Shown here: piece after piece, positions 1 through 13,544 of the stretch | Layout of the letters: each line of letters starts with the position of its first letter | Numbering within the stretch: position 1 is the stretch's first letter | NCBI RefSeq assembly: GCF_905475345.1 | Contig: NC_066595.1 | Coordinates: 6,836,501 to 6,900,500, forward strand | Length of the DNA: 64,000 nt | DNA from: Vespula vulgaris | Lineage: Eukaryota; Arthropoda; Insecta; Hymenoptera; Vespidae | Direction of reading: 5' to 3' | Position numbers and translations under genes: made by a program | The notes under the pieces: model-generated | Database searches by the model: none | Seen by the model: only the letters and a program-made list of their open reading frames with translations | Told to the model about the DNA's origin: nothing

Positions 1-2125
1 AACTTTATACCCTGAGCAAGAGGAAGTTCATTTCCATAATTGATAGTAACAGTTGCACGTCTCATATAATGTTTCCAAGCATCACTTCCACTTTCCCTGC
101 CTCCTCCTGTTGCTTTTTCTCCACCAAATGCCCCACCTATTTCAGCACCACTGGTACCGATATTGACATTCACTATTCCACAATCTGAACCATGTGGTCC
201 AATCCACTAAAAATTCAAAATAATAATAAAACATTTTTATTGATTCTAAATATAAAATAATTGAAAATTATTCAACATATTACCTGAAATACGTTTCCTA
301 TATTTTTAGTAAAGAGAGAACTACTTAAACCTTGTTCTACACCATTATTAATTGCTATTGCTTCTTCTAATGAGTTTGCTTCCAAAATATATACAATTGG
401 TGCAAACGTTTCTTTCTGTATAATCTTTGTTTTAGGTGACAGACCAGAAATTATTGTTGGTTCAACATAAAAGCCAGGTCGATCCACTCTTTTGCCACCA
501 AATTCTATTGTACCACCACTATCTTTTGCTTCTTGTATTGCTATCTATGAATTGATAATTTGTTAAACATATCATAGAAATCTATCATATCATTTACTCA
601 TTAACATAATTACAATACCATATATTCATTAACAGCTTGTTCACTGTGCAGTGGTCCGTATAATGTACCATCATCCAAAGGATCACCAATACGTTCCAAT
701 ATACTCTTATACGCTGTTATGAGTCTTTCTAAAAACATCATTGTAATAATTTACAATTGATGAAAACTTTATATAGTGTTTAAAGCATGTTTGCGATTTA
801 CCTGTAAATTCCTTTTGTATTTTATTATGAATGATTAATCTTCTTGTTGTAGTACATCTTTGCCCAGCTGTTCCCACACATGAAAAAACTGCAGCTCTGA
901 TTGCCATTTCTAGATCAGCATCTTGTGCAATTATTAAGGCATTATTACCGCCAAGTTCCAATAAAGATCTTCCAAATCTTTCTTGCACTTTAAGTGCTAT
1001 TTGCTTTCCAATAGCTGTACTTCCCGTAAAAGAGAGAAGTGGAATACTAAAAATATATATGAGTAATATATGTAAAAATATTTATTTATATACCTAAAAC
1101 AACTTACCGCTGATCATTCACTAAAATCTGCCCAATTTCTGATCCACCTGTTATCATGGATGCAACAGAACCTGGAATGCCATTTCTTTCTAATACACTA
1201 GCAATGATCTTAGTAGTTGCAATAGAGACAAGAGGAGTGCTGGGTGCCCCTTTCCAAACAATTGTATTTCCACACACCATTGCTATCGCAGCATTCCAAC
1301 CATATACCTAAAATATTTTATTATATTCATATATTGCATAACATACTGTTCAAAGTTTCATGTACGTACTGCAATTGGAAAATTGAATGCAGATATAACA
1401 CCAATAACACCTAATGGATTCCACTTTTCTAATAATGCATGATTTTTTCTCTCAGATGGAAAAATATTACCGGGCAACATTCTAGATAATCCAACTGCAT
1501 AATCACATATATCTATAAATTCTTGTACTTCTCCAATACCTTCTGGTAGTATTTTACCTAGATGTAATTCAAATTAATTGTGAACATAATTTTATATATT
1601 CTCATATTGTCCATTTTTTCTTTTTGCTTTTATACCCATTTCTAAAGATACCAATCGTCCTAAAGGTTTCAAATTTTTTCTTAATTCAACACCAATTTGT
1701 CGCACTATTTCTCCTCTTGTAGGTGCTGGCAAAGATACCCATTGAGGCCACGCTTTTCGTGCTTCTGTAACAGTGTTGCTGGCTTCCTGAGGTGTAGCTT
1801 CTCGAATCTTTGCTATAACTTTTCCATTAGCTGGTGAAATGGATTCAATTATCTGCAAAACGTTATCACATAATTTACAATAGTTTTGTAATATATTTAT
1901 AAAATAAATTTCTAATTTGTTTATATATTTTATTAATCCCAATTTATTTATATATTATATTATTTTACATACTTTACCAGAACCTCCCCATCGTCCATCA
2001 AATAAGCCTGGATTTTCAGAGATAAGGCCCAATTCCTTTAAAAATCCATACTTAGGATCAGTTACCAAATATCTTGTCATTGTTCTTCTAAGAATATATA
2101 CATTTTTTGACAGTAGGTGTAACAT
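1..2125 (-). CDS. ALDH7A1: Alpha-aminoadipic semialdehyde dehydrogenase (antiquitin), 3' end cut by the window
   Basis: NAD-dependent dehydrogenase of lysine catabolism and aldehyde detoxification. Eight exons fit: 2125-1973, 1852-1636, 1557-1370, 1307-1108, 1046-802, 728-619, 544-284 and 206-1, giving 526 residues. The frame is kept throughout. The C-terminal motif LPLAQGIKF touches the window edge, so only the last codon or so and the stop are missing. Visible family marks are the Rossmann part around EKWNPLGVIGVISAFNFP, the general-base region LELGGNNA, the catalytic cysteine in GTAGQRCTTTRR, and GAEIGGAFGGEK near the end. The ATG at 2125 begins a basic, hydroxylated stretch ending in LRRTMTR, which could be a mitochondrial leader; a second ATG (2080) would give the cytosolic form described for the family. 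Transcribed in the same direction as exportin-6 upstream. Confidence 0.95.
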
Positions 2126-2627
2126 TTCTGATTCTGGTAGCCATCAATTTATTAATACAATGCACTAGAGTAGAAATCTTGGGTTATCTAAATGATACTC
2201 TTTATCAAACAAAAATAAAGTTAAAATCATCATATATACTTGTATTCATACTCTTATCAGTGTTTATACATAACAGCAAACGTATCATGGTAAGATAATA
2301 TAATGACCTTTTTACTAGTCATATATGTTAGTGCACATTATAAGTATTTATTAAGTAATTTTCTATTACGTTAAAATATAGATAATTCATAATTTATAAC
2401 ATATAAAAAGACGAACTTTATTTATAACAATAGTTTTGACGTACAATAAAGTCACGGCAGTGATTTACATAAAGTGGTAAATATTATAAAATGTTTTTTC
2501 TTTTGTTGTGAAATGAGAAAGTTTTTATTATCTCTAGGCACTGAAAATAGTCTTGAAGAATTTTCAAATGCTATTTATGAAATGTTATCAAATGCAATCA
2601 CGTTATCATTTTAATACTTCTATGTAT
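2126..2627. other. Intergenic, exportin-6 3' end and ALDH7A1 5' flank
   Basis: About 500 bases of A+T-rich DNA between two minus-strand genes. It must hold the ALDH7A1 promoter. A minus-strand AATAAA (2418-2423) is well placed to end the exportin-6 transcript. I see no other gene. Confidence 0.6.
2418..2423 (-). terminator. Polyadenylation signal, likely exportin-6
   Basis: Reads AATAAA on the minus strand, about 205 bases after the exportin-6 stop codon and before the ALDH7A1 start. Assignment by position only. Confidence 0.45.
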
Positions 2628-5600
2628 TTAACCTGGTCTACACAGTTGATAACATCGTAAATCAGAAATAAGTTGAAGAACAGACCTCGTTAACGTCGGT
2701 TGATCCTAGAATATTCATTTATATATTACCAAAATTTTGAAATTGGCTTTGATTTTATTAAATGTTACTTACAGTGGATTTGTCAAAATTATCTAATAAT
2801 GTAGCTCTTTGCATGTCATCCACGCCTTCACAACTACTTAAAAATGTAGGAAGAAAATGTTGAAAAAACCAGCCTATATTAACAGATGCTAAACTATGTA
2901 CAGCAGCTGCAATTTCATCAGCTAATAGATTGTGAGATCTAAAAAAAAAATATTTAAATTTAGTAAATTTAGTTAAAATGATAATTATATATAATTCAGT
3001 TATTACTAATCACACTTACTGTTGAAATAAAACTGTAAATAAAGCCATTAAAAATCTTTCAAGTAGATGGACTTTAAATATGGATCTTTGATATAATCGC
3101 CATCTTACATTCAGTTGTTCAAGACTTTGCAAACTTTGACGAAATATATTAACATCTGGCTGTAATAAAGCTTGGCCAAAAGCTTCCAAAATTGCAACTA
3201 ATTCTTCTTTATGTTCAACAGGTTCATCCTCGTCTGGATGACCAAGTGTACGCAATACCGATGTATTATAAAAGTATTGCCATTGATGTGTCAGAATGCT
3301 GCATAATAAAGCTATTTGTTATTACTTCCTGTATATATCATTAATTTTATTTCATTATAACAATATTTATAATAAATAATAAATATAAAATAATAGTACG
3401 AAAATAAAAATATTTGTTAGTATACCTACCTATAAAAAAGTTTTAATAAAACAATTGTAGTATCAGGGAAAGCACTGAGATCATTTCCAACAGCAGGCCA
3501 TACATGACCCAAACATAAATTGGTTACTGATGGAATAAATGCTTTGAATGCACTAGTAGGTGCTGATATCACTAATATTAATATTTCCAATAACTGATCT
3601 AACGCAGGTCCAGCAGAAATGTTTTCTCTATAAGAATAAATTATTTATTACTTATTTGTTATAGATGCATTGACAAACAATTTCTATAAAATTGTATAGT
3701 GTGTGTGTAAATTAATATATATGCTACATACTATATATATTAATTTCTAGAACTGTATTACAATTAAAACAAATCATATAAATATACCTGGTATAAATCT
3801 GTAACATTCCTTGTACTGCAGTTTGTGTAAATTCAGGACCTAGTTGTTGTTGCAATACTAAAAATACTGAATGTAGAAAATTAAGTACCACTTCGCATAT
3901 ATTATGATATCTTATCAAATATGGTAAAAGTTCTAATGATCGGTCGATACTAGGTTTTAAGTTAGAATGCAACATCTTTTTGATAGTAGTTGATGAAGAA
4001 GAACAATCTTCTAATAATTGAGTTAATGATGGTATAGTCATTAATATTGTTGAATCAGAAGGTACAGGTTGGCCTTGTGCACCTAGAGGCTCTGACAAAG
4101 ATCCTATCATTGTACCTATTAAAGTAAAATTTGTAATTATCTGATACAATATATTTATTTTTGTAAAAGATATATGAGCTTACCAATTAGCCTTTCTCTT
4201 ATAGCTCCATCTCCAGTTGGTAAAATAATACCATTAATTAATGCTCGTCGCAATACTTTTATGGTGTCAGGTTTTAAAGATGGATATGTTCTCATAGAAA
4301 TTAAATTTCTAAAAGTAGTATGATCCCACAATATGGGTCTCAGAATGGCAGTAATACTTTGAAAGAGATGGGTTGCAGAATGAACTAGATTAAAAGGTGG
4401 TGGTAAATCACAAGATGTAGTGGTATATGTTAATGGCCAAATACATGAATTAACACAACGTTGGCATAACGTTTCTTTAGTTTTTTCTGGTCTTTTTGCT
4501 ATCCAGTGACACCATGCCTGAAGCGAAGCTAAGAGTTGTGAATGTCTAATAGAATAAAAGTATCAATTATATATAAAAAGATGTGTTATTCTTTCCTAAA
4601 TTTTAATATAAAGTTCGTACTTACACCTCAATTAGATCTAGTACTATAGTTGCTGGTTGTAATGCTGCTTTATAAAGTTGATTATCTCTTGCAAAAATAC
4701 ATGCATCTAATGTTTGCGAAACAACTTCTTCTGCCAAAGATTGATCTATAGCTGATTGATCTCCTGTAACATACACATCCTTCATATAGAAATTAAAAAA
4801 TAATTATCTTTATAATTTTTTATTTAAACTCACCGATAAAAACAGAATATAATCTGGCTAAAGTTTGAGTTGTAGAAGCCAAATCACGTAAATGAGCATG
4901 AACATTGGAAGCTTCTGTGTCATTTAGTAAAATAATTTGATTGTTACTTATTGCTGTACCCAATTCTCCGAATACTATTAAGCCTTCTTTCCAAGAATGA
5001 TACTAAAAATGATATGAATGAAATAAAAAATTATAAGTAAATTATTTTTTTTGATAAATTTATAACAATTGTATAAAATATGTTTATTATTATAATTAAT
5101 AGTATACCAATAATGTAAACACTGGAATAGGTGATACATCTGCCACTTTTGCTAAGCATTCTATATTGCACCTTAAAAAATGTTGCCATTCTGTTTCTTC
5201 CTATCAAAAAAAGTATGAAATTTACTGAAAGCTCAAATATAGTCATAAATAAATATCACTTACATTTTCATCTAAATTTTCTGTGTCAAGTTCTCTTAAC
5301 GCTCGTGCATTAAATTTAAAACTCATTTTTTGAAGTACTCTTTCTGCTAAAGCTAATGCTACTGCTGAATATTGTGACTGTGTACTTTCCAAAAGAACAG
5401 TCCAAATATCTAAACATCGTAGATATCCATTTACAGTAGAACATTGTTGAAACGTATGATGACAAAGAACTTCTAATAATGTATTCACAGGAAATTTTGG
5501 ACATGACTCAACTCGTTTTAGATGATTTGTTACAAATAATTGTAAAAACTCTGTCATTTTTCCCATATAACTGAAAAAATTTATATATATATACGTTTTT

Positions 5601-7135
5601 TTTTTTTTTTTAATTTAATAGATATTAAAATAATAATTACCTTTCATCTATGGAATCTAAACGTTCCATAAGTTGAAATAAATTTACTCCATTTTGAAAT
5701 ATTTCTAATAATAATCTTTCTGTCACATTTGGAGAACACAATGGTCTGTACAGAAGTTCATTTATAGTAGTTACAGCTTGTACAACCATTTCTACTTGTT
5801 TGCCATTCTGTAGAAAACAAAATAAATGAATAATATGCAACATACAATTTTCTTTAATAAAATCTTATTGTAGAAATTTGAAATCTCCTACCATAGTATC
5901 ATGGTATCTAGCACAGGAAAATACAGCATCTAATAAATTAGTAGTAATATGATCCGTCAAAGCAATCCAGCTAAACAAATGCGCTAGAACTTGAAGTGTA
6001 GCAATGCAAACTTCGCTAGTGCCTGTTGCTAAGCCCTCTACATCCAATACTGCACGTGTAGGTGGTATTGTTTGGCCACTGGTAGGAGAAGGTGGTGGTG
6101 TTGCAGTTCCTGATCTATTTCTTAATTTTGTTGTTTCTTGTAAAAGTACTGTACCCAAAATAAAAAAAAATATTTTATATATTATATACCAAATTACTGA
6201 TATTTTTCAAATATAAAATAATTGAGGTATACCAGTTAGTGTATCCAGTGTCAAAGGCACTTGAGCACTAAGTAATCTTAATAGTTCATTTTTCCTTTGT
6301 ACTGGCAAATCTTCTCGTGGAGTAGCTAATTCTTCAGAAGCAGTTCTTAAATAGACCAAACCTAACAATCTTGTATGCTTATGACCTAGCAACTATTAAG
6401 ACAATAGAGATATTAAGATATTATAAAATATTAATCAAAAACTATATATATTATATACACATTCATATTTCTCAGACCTGTAAAATATTGGAGTAAAAAT
6501 CTGGATAAAAATGTGGCCAATCATGTCTTGCAATATCCACTACTAACTTGACTACTTTGTTTCTAACAAATGGTACTACAGTTTTTTCTAATGACAAGGT
6601 GTATAAAGTTGATCGTGTAAGTGCTCTATCCTCCCAAGGAAGAATTGGCCATCTTCTACCAATAGTTGTCTAAAATATTAAATTAATTTAAGAAATAACA
6701 AATTCCTATAAAGTATATCAGAAATAAATAATATTTACCTCCAGTGTTGATAAAGCGAACATGCTAACATAATGATTACTTGTAGATGATAAAAAATGTA
6801 GACATGGTCTCCAAGAGTCAATTCGTGCTGCAAATTCTTGGAAACTTCGTTCAATTGTTCGTTTACGTTCATTAGTTGTTTCTGACGAAAAAAATTCTGT
6901 CATAAGATGCTCTAAACTCTGAAGAGCAGCTGCATCATCATCCTAAACAAATTTCAGTAAAACTTCAATGTAAATTAAATCAATGTTAAAAAATGTATGA
7001 TAAGTACAATAAATAGTAATATATTATTATGTTGATTATGTTGATTTTGTAAAATTTATAATTCACTTGTTATTTTAAATATATATAATTATAAATATAT
7101 TATTATATAAAAAATAACTGTATTTTATTTACCAT
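2628..7135 (-). CDS. XPO6: Exportin-6, nuclear export receptor for profilin-actin
   Basis: Importin-beta family receptor that, in animals, carries profilin-actin out of the nucleus with RanGTP. Sixteen exons fit: 7135-7133, 6942-6739, 6669-6478, 6392-6233, 6148-5892, 5807-5641, 5570-5264, 5200-5108, 5002-4834, 4763-4625, 4545-4184, 4115-3788, 3627-3430, 3298-3020, 2938-2773 and 2705-2628. They sum to 1033 residues with frame kept, close to the roughly 1125 of vertebrate XPO6. Recognised by the N-terminal helices (LMTEFFSSETTNERKRTIE, RPCLHFLSSTSNHYVSMFAL), by TASEELATPREDL, by TATPPPSPTSGQ and by AHLFSWIALTDHIT. The start is unusual: the second exon opens directly with GAT GAT GAT after an acceptor, and the ATG lies alone in front of a donor at 7133, giving M-DDDAAALQSLEHLM as in the family. 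Exon 10 uses the GTAAGT donor two bases inside an apparent GTGTAA site, as the frame requires. Confidence 0.93.
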
Positions 7136-7500
7136 GTTTATTATTATAAATAATAATTTATCGATATAAATACAATATAAACATAAACTCAATGAGGTTA
7201 ACTTTTTTCTTATATGTCATGTCAAATTGAACATATTTTAACTGTACCAGCATATACTGAGTAAATTGCAACACTGTATATAATAATATAGCATATAAAA
7301 TGAAAGAATAAAACCACTCTTTCTAAACGATGAACATAATTGGTAGATTCAAAATATAATTAACCAATCAGATTTGAGTATTAGGTGAAACTAGTGTATG
7401 CTACTTAAAACCCATTTCTAATACACCCAATGCTCCAAACCAATATTAGAAAATATTTAATTTAAATAACATTTAACGATTTAACGATTAAAATGTGCAT

Positions 7501-7579
7501 ATTGATGAACTACTCCGTAGACATGTCACGAGTCATTGAAGAAATAATTCGTAGACATGCTGCATTGACGAACTACTCG
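7501..7579. repeat. Interleaved short direct repeats, order A-B-B-A
   Basis: Element A, about 16 bases with core GAACTACTC, lies at 7501-7516 and 7564-7579. Element B (CGTAGACATG) lies at 7516-7525 and 7550-7559. All copies are in direct orientation. Confidence 0.7.
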
Positions 7580-7636
7580 GCAAATGCGATAGTATCTTTA
7601 TGTGTGATTACGCATAATATTGGAAAGGTTTGACTT

Positions 7637-7642
7637 TTTATT
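7637..7642 (-). terminator. Polyadenylation signal, likely NLE1
   Basis: AATAAA on the minus strand, 55 bases after the NLE1 stop codon. Confidence 0.5.
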
Positions 7643-7697
7643 AAATAAAAATAGAAAACATGGTGTATATAATTATTTTCTTTTTTAATTTTTAATA

Positions 7698-9545
7698 TTA
7701 GTTTTGCCATAATTTTAAAACTTTATCTTTTCCACCTGACGCAACGCGAAGACCATCAGGAGACCAATCTACAGCATAAACTTCATCAGCATGTCCAGGC
7801 AAATCCTCGTACAATTTTTTTGTTTTCATACTCCATACTGCAAATATTATCCAAGAAAATATAATAATACGTTTAAAATATATGAAATAAAATAATAATG
7901 CGAAGTATACCTTTTAATGTTGAATCAGCGCTACCACTGAGTAGTAAACGTGAGTCTGCACTCCATGTAATAGAATAAACAGCTTGTACATGACCCCTCA
8001 ATGATGCTATATAATTGCCAGTATTTGAATCCCATAGTTTTATTGATTTATCAAAAGATGCTGATGCAATTATACGACCATCCGGTGAGAATTTGACATC
8101 ATTTATCAATTGCTGATGACCTGTCATCCTTGCTGAAATAATTTAATGTAAACTGATGCTTCCTTAATTTTAAAAGTATGTTTATATATATATATATATA
8201 TAAGCAATAATTATTCTTTCATAGTACCAATAGGCTTCTTTTCTTTTTCTGGGTTCCATAAAAATAATGTAAAGTCATCTGAACCAGAAACAAGCTTTTC
8301 TTCACCTACTGAAGTATATTGTTTCTTTGCATACTCTAAAGGATTCTCAATTTTGTCTTTTGTATTACTCAATTGAAAAGGACCAGTTCTAAGTGCATAA
8401 TCTACATTCAATGCCAATGTGTTTACCCAATGACCATGACCTTCAAGTGTTCTGCATAGTATTCCCTAAATTATATCTCATTTAAATATCAGTATATGTA
8501 TGAATGTTTACAAAATATATATCTAATTCATTCACAATTCTTACATCTTCAGCTCTCCATACTCTGATAGTCCTATCTTGAGAAGCAGAATATATGAGAC
8601 CACTACCTCCCCATTTAACACAAGTAACACTTTTTGTATGGCCAGAAAGAACACGTATTGTTCGACTAAATGTTGTATCCCATATTCTTAAGTCACAATC
8701 TTTAGAGGCACTTATTAAATATCTACAATCTGGATTCCTATGATAAGGTTCCCAACTTAATGATGTTACCCACATTTTATGTCCAATCATTGTTTTGCCT
8801 AAAAATTATAAATAATTTTAAAGTATATTGATATATTAACATTTATACAAATTTTGATTAAATTTAATTAAGACTTCTAAGCATTTACCAACTTGCTTTC
8901 CTGTTTTTGGATCCCATTGTAAAATCATGCCATTTTTACAAGCTGAAACCAATTTATTACCGCATGGTGACCAGGAAATACATAAAACCCAATGTTTATG
9001 CCCTTCGCAGGTGTAATATGGAGTTTGTGTATAAATATCCCAAAATCGTACAGTAGTATCTCCAGAACCACTTGCTAAATACTTTCCATCAGGTGAAAAA
9101 GCAACGGATATGACAGCTTCTTTATGCCCTGAACAATATAAAAATAAAATTTTAATAACTTTATTATATATAAGTGTATCATATTAATTTTATTACCTTC
9201 TAATGACCCAGTACATCTTGTTACGGCTTTAACTTTAAAAATTGCTTGAGGTTGATATATAATTTCAAGAACATTTTCACTGACACTAAAATTTTTTTCT
9301 ATATTTTTTTCTAATGTATCCGTAATCTCTATATTATTTACATAGAATGCCAGTGGCACTGGTTCTTCATGTTGTAGTAAAGCATTACAAATTGCTTGAA
9401 GTTTATTTACCGTGATATTAACTGGTAAATCCAACAAACCACCTGAAAGAATTTCTCCAGTATCAGATTTAAATCTTGATAAAACCCTCGTAGGTTTATT
9501 GTCCATTTCATCGTTAAGTTTTCTTTTATTCATATTTACTGACAT
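7698..9545 (-). CDS. NLE1: Notchless homolog 1, WD40 ribosome-assembly factor
   Basis: Nucleolar WD-repeat protein that binds the MIDAS region of the AAA+ ATPase Rea1/Midasin during 60S subunit maturation; first described as a Notch modifier in flies. Six exons fit: 9545-9197, 9128-8889, 8798-8545, 8465-8228, 8132-7911 and 7837-7698, total 480 residues, against about 485 in human. The N-terminus holds the NLE domain (residues about 20-115: SRFKSDTGEI, LPVNITVNKLQAICNALL, EPVPLAFYVN). After it come WD40 blades, seen as repeated GH...W/SPDG...SGS.D.T...W units, for example FSPDGRIIASASFDKSIKLW, and a C-terminal blade ending DKVLKLWQN. The start is the only ATG ahead of the NLE domain. Head to head with Zwilch, about 530 bases apart. 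Confidence 0.95.
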
Positions 9546-10074
9546 TTCTTATATTTATTCTTTTAAAATATTTTTTTTTTTATAAAATATTTACATATAA
9601 ATTCTATATTATAGGTTATTTCTGTATTATATACACTTATCATCTCTTTATAATTATATTATATAAAATCTTTATAATTATATTATAATAAAATAATAAT
9701 ATTTTCTAAGAATAGTCATGAAAATTACACTGGTACTATTAATAATTACAAAATATGTACAATCACTACACTTTTGTATACAGAACATGTGCGTACCACA
9801 TTTATTAAGATAGATTTACATCAAACAAACAAAAGTACTTCAATACGAAGTTGAGATTTTAAACAAATTTCGCGCACTTTTTAAACCAATAGCAACAGTA
9901 TATATAAAATTAAATGATTCGTTGTGAATACTCGCCATTATTAAGAAAATGATTAGTTTTGGAACGTAATATTTCTAATTCAAATTGCGATCCTGTTTTG
10001 AAATCCGTTATAAATAAAATAATAAACAATATAATTGAAAAAAAAAGAAATTTTAATTACTTGCATATATAACA
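9546..10074. promoter_or_regulatory. Shared head-to-head promoter region, NLE1 / Zwilch
   Basis: The only DNA between two divergent start codons, so both 5' leaders and promoters lie here unless unseen upstream exons exist. It is very A+T rich. A roughly 20-base unit, TCTTTATAATTATATTATA, occurs twice in tandem between about 9643 and 9690. No TATA box could be singled out from the A+T background. Confidence 0.55.
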
Positions 10075-13000
10075 ATGAGTGTTATAGAAAGCTTAAGGAG
10101 TATTTTGTGTAAAGATTCATCTATAATAGTTAATAGAGCTCGTTTATCATATATTGAACGACTTTTTCCCGAGTTTAAGGATTATGTCATTATTTATAAA
10201 AAAGTAAGATTTATAATACTATAAATATTTAAAATAATAATAACAATGTGATTAAAATAATATAGAATATCTAAAATAATATAGAGAATTTTGCTCATTA
10301 TATATATTATAGTTGCTTTTCTTTTAGAGTAATTACATATAACATTAGAAATAATATTTTTTTATGTTTTTGTTTAGGGGAAAAAACGTTTTAATCGTGA
10401 TGTTAGTGATGTGGAATCAAATGAATATGGTATGGTATTATTATTTATATGTATAAATATATAAGATTACATCACCTTAATTATATTTCAGATATAGAAG
10501 TTACTGGTAATCCTTTAGAATATTCATTTGGTGATGATAAATTTATTAATAGTACTTTAATAATAGAAAGATATTGGTATCAAGAGGAAGAATCATATAT
10601 TCCTTTAAGTAGGATTGAAGCATGGTAAAATAGAATTATAATATATCATATCATTGAAATGTAAAAATGTAAATAGTAATAATTATTATTATGACTATAT
10701 AATTGAATATAAATTTTTTTATTCATACCATTGATATAATATAGATACTTAGATAAGTTATAATATAGATAGCAAACTATAGAGTATATTTTTATATTTG
10801 TATTTTATTTAATGTATTGTATAATTAAATAACTTAGTATTATTAATATTTGTTTCAAAGTATCAATAAGAATATTACTTTATGTTTATAGTACAATATT
10901 AAATACCTGTCTTAAGTATTTGGATACTGACAATGTCATACCAATATTTATACTTTGTGATGGCAAAGATTATAATAAAACTGCTATACTAGGTACTATT
11001 GTTCAGAAAAATTGGCTTAATACAATAGAAGTTACAAATAATGAAATACAAGCACTTGATATAGTGAAAAATGATTGTTCTCAGCTTTTATTGAATCATC
11101 ATAAATTATCATTTTCACAGCCATCTAATGTACGTGTCTTATTCTGTTTCTTTTTCTTTCTAGAAGAATTTCTATTAAGATATGATTTTCTTATATTTTA
11201 GGTATCGGTGTCTACTTTGAGTACCTATCATTTATTTGGTTTTAGGCATGAAACATTAGAATTACCAGAAAGTGAAGAATCTTGTTTTGAAGGAAGTATA
11301 ACACTTAATATAATGGCAAATAGCATATTATTTGATCCTCCTACAAGATCATCCAAAAATAGTTTAGTAAGTTTATTATAATAAATACGTATGTTAAAAA
11401 AGAAATATTTATACATACATTTTTTAAAAATAGCATTTAAATACATTTGCTTGTAGGTTCTTGAAATTATTACTGGGAGAAACAATAGTGCTTTGGTGAA
11501 TTTGTGGCATCAGTTGTTATTATTAAATCAATATTTAATGATATTAGATACTTACAAAGAAATGAATGCAAAATCAAATGATAAGTCTAATTCATTGCAA
11601 TACCCAAGTGATTTTATAAATCCATGTGTAAAGGTATTTTTATAAATATTTACATATAGTAATATACAATATAATTACTATATAGATATTTATATTACTT
11701 ACTAATTATATAAATTTTGAATAATCATATTTGGACAATCACAATATAGGATCAAGATAAAATAATGGAAAATGTGAATCTTCTACTTATCAATGATTAT
11801 AGCTATAGAAAATCTTGTTATAACAAAATAGAAGAAATATACATTGAAAATGATGAAAATAATATAAAACTAAAGCAATGTATAGAGGCTGCATTTTTTA
11901 GACCAAACATAGATTTTACTGATCTCATGTGGGAACTACTTATGTGTAAGTAAATATTTCAAGATATATTAGTCAGTATTAATATATAACATTTCGTAGG
12001 TATTCCAAATTATACACAAATCACAGAATGTATGCATAAAATATTTCAAGAAATTTTAACTGGTGAATATCAACCTCAGGTATTAAATATATTTCAATTA
12101 TATATTAATGAGTTATAAAATATCATACATATTTATATATTGTAATGTAAATATAATGTATCTCTTAAATTAAAGGTATATATTTCAGCTAAATGTAACA
12201 AATAATACAAAATTTGCAAAAATATTGCCTGAATTATCTCATCAAAAGACAGTTACACATTTACTAGTTGGATGTTTACCATTAGAAACTTTAGTTGATA
12301 TAGGATTTGAAAAAGTAAGCAACGATTATAAATATATTTTAATGAATGCAGGCTTTATCACATTTGATGATATACAAACAAAATTTCAAAAGCAATCAGA
12401 AAAATTTGACTCTAATTTTTATAGGTAATTTTTTTTATGAATTTTTATAAAAATTTCTTATAGTTATTTTCATAATCATATAATTAATGTAAATTATTTT
12501 TTTATTGCATGTTCATAGAAAGAAACTGATTAATATGATACAAATTCATATTTGTTTGGAATTTATGCTGCTTTTACAGAAACATATAAATTGTCCAACA
12601 GATGTTTTACAATCCTCATTGGAATATGTCTTGAAAGAAATAGCATCTATAGAATTCTCTATAGAAGCTTTAAAAAATTTACATAAAAACAAAGTATATA
12701 CTTTAACTATCCCTGCACCAAATATTCTTATTAATGAAGTTAATAAAGGGTATGTATAATCGTTGAATATTTTTTATATTTATAAATTCCAAGCATTTTT
12801 TCGATTAGTATTCCTGCAACATGGAGAGTTAATCTTGTTTCTGAATCGGAATTATCAAAAACCAAGACAATTACTTATTTTAGTGATATGCCTATATTTC
12901 CTCCTAATATGTATTATACAGGTAAAAAACAGTATATATGTTGTTAAATGAATGATTGTAATAACAAAAAATTTATGATGTATATACCTAATATACATTT

Positions 13001-13086
13001 ATTTTTCAGAGCATATAAATAAAGTAAATGAATCATTTCACATTACAACAGCTGTGATTTCTTCTACTATAGGTACTCATATGTAA
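10075..13086 (+). CDS. ZWILCH: Zwilch, kinetochore RZZ-complex subunit
   Basis: Member of the Rod-Zwilch-ZW10 complex, which recruits dynein and Mad1/Mad2 to unattached kinetochores in the spindle checkpoint. Twelve exons fit: 10075-10203, 10378-10429, 10492-10624, 10892-11129, 11202-11366, 11457-11633, 11750-11945, 12000-12079, 12189-12424, 12519-12749, 12809-12921 and 13010-13086. They give 608 residues with the frame kept, close to the roughly 590 of human Zwilch. Similarity is moderate, as expected for this fast-evolving family. The best marks are a middle block (NPLEYSFGDD), NSALVNLWHQLLLLNQYLM, FRPNIDFTDLMWELLM, LVGCLPLETLVDIGFEKV, and the C-terminal IPATWRVNLVSESELSKTKT. There are no catalytic motifs. 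AATAAA at 13116-13121 is a likely poly(A) signal. Confidence 0.88.
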
Positions 13087-13544
13087 TTTGAATAAAAATT
13101 GTATATATTTAGAAGAATAAAGTAAATTTTCTATAATATAAAATTTTTACTATTTTAATGTGTAAGAGTTATTATATATTTTAAGTATCAAAAAATTTAA
13201 AAATGAGCAAAATAATGTGAAAGAATTCTTCTTTATGTTCAATGTATATTAAAAAAATTGTAATGAATGAAATAAATGACGTGGAATGAATAGAGTAAAT
13301 GGAAATTTTTTATAATTTAAATGAAATCATCATTTTTATATCTAAAATAAGATTAAATATATAGTAAGATTTAGCAACACCTGTTTATATATGATATTTT
13401 GTATTTGTTTTACACTCTGAAAAATATATCACACTTGGAATAACACAAATATTAGTTTTATAGAATGAATTAATTTTATTTCTTTGTGTCATCTATATTT
13501 TATATAAGTCAGTTTTAGTCTAAAAGAAAGAAGTACAGTCAAAA
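13087..13544. other. Intergenic between Zwilch and lipase
   Basis: A+T-rich spacer with two AATAAA signals (13091 and 13116) for Zwilch and the promoter of the lipase gene. Nothing coding is seen. Confidence 0.55.

Larger units (their letters stand above)
7136..7697. other. Intergenic, exportin-6 promoter and NLE1 3' flank
   Basis: A+T-rich stretch upstream of the exportin-6 start and downstream of the NLE1 stop. It carries an interleaved short repeat (see 7501-7579) and a minus-strand AATAAA (7637-7642) fitting the NLE1 3' end. No open frame looks coding. Confidence 0.55.
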
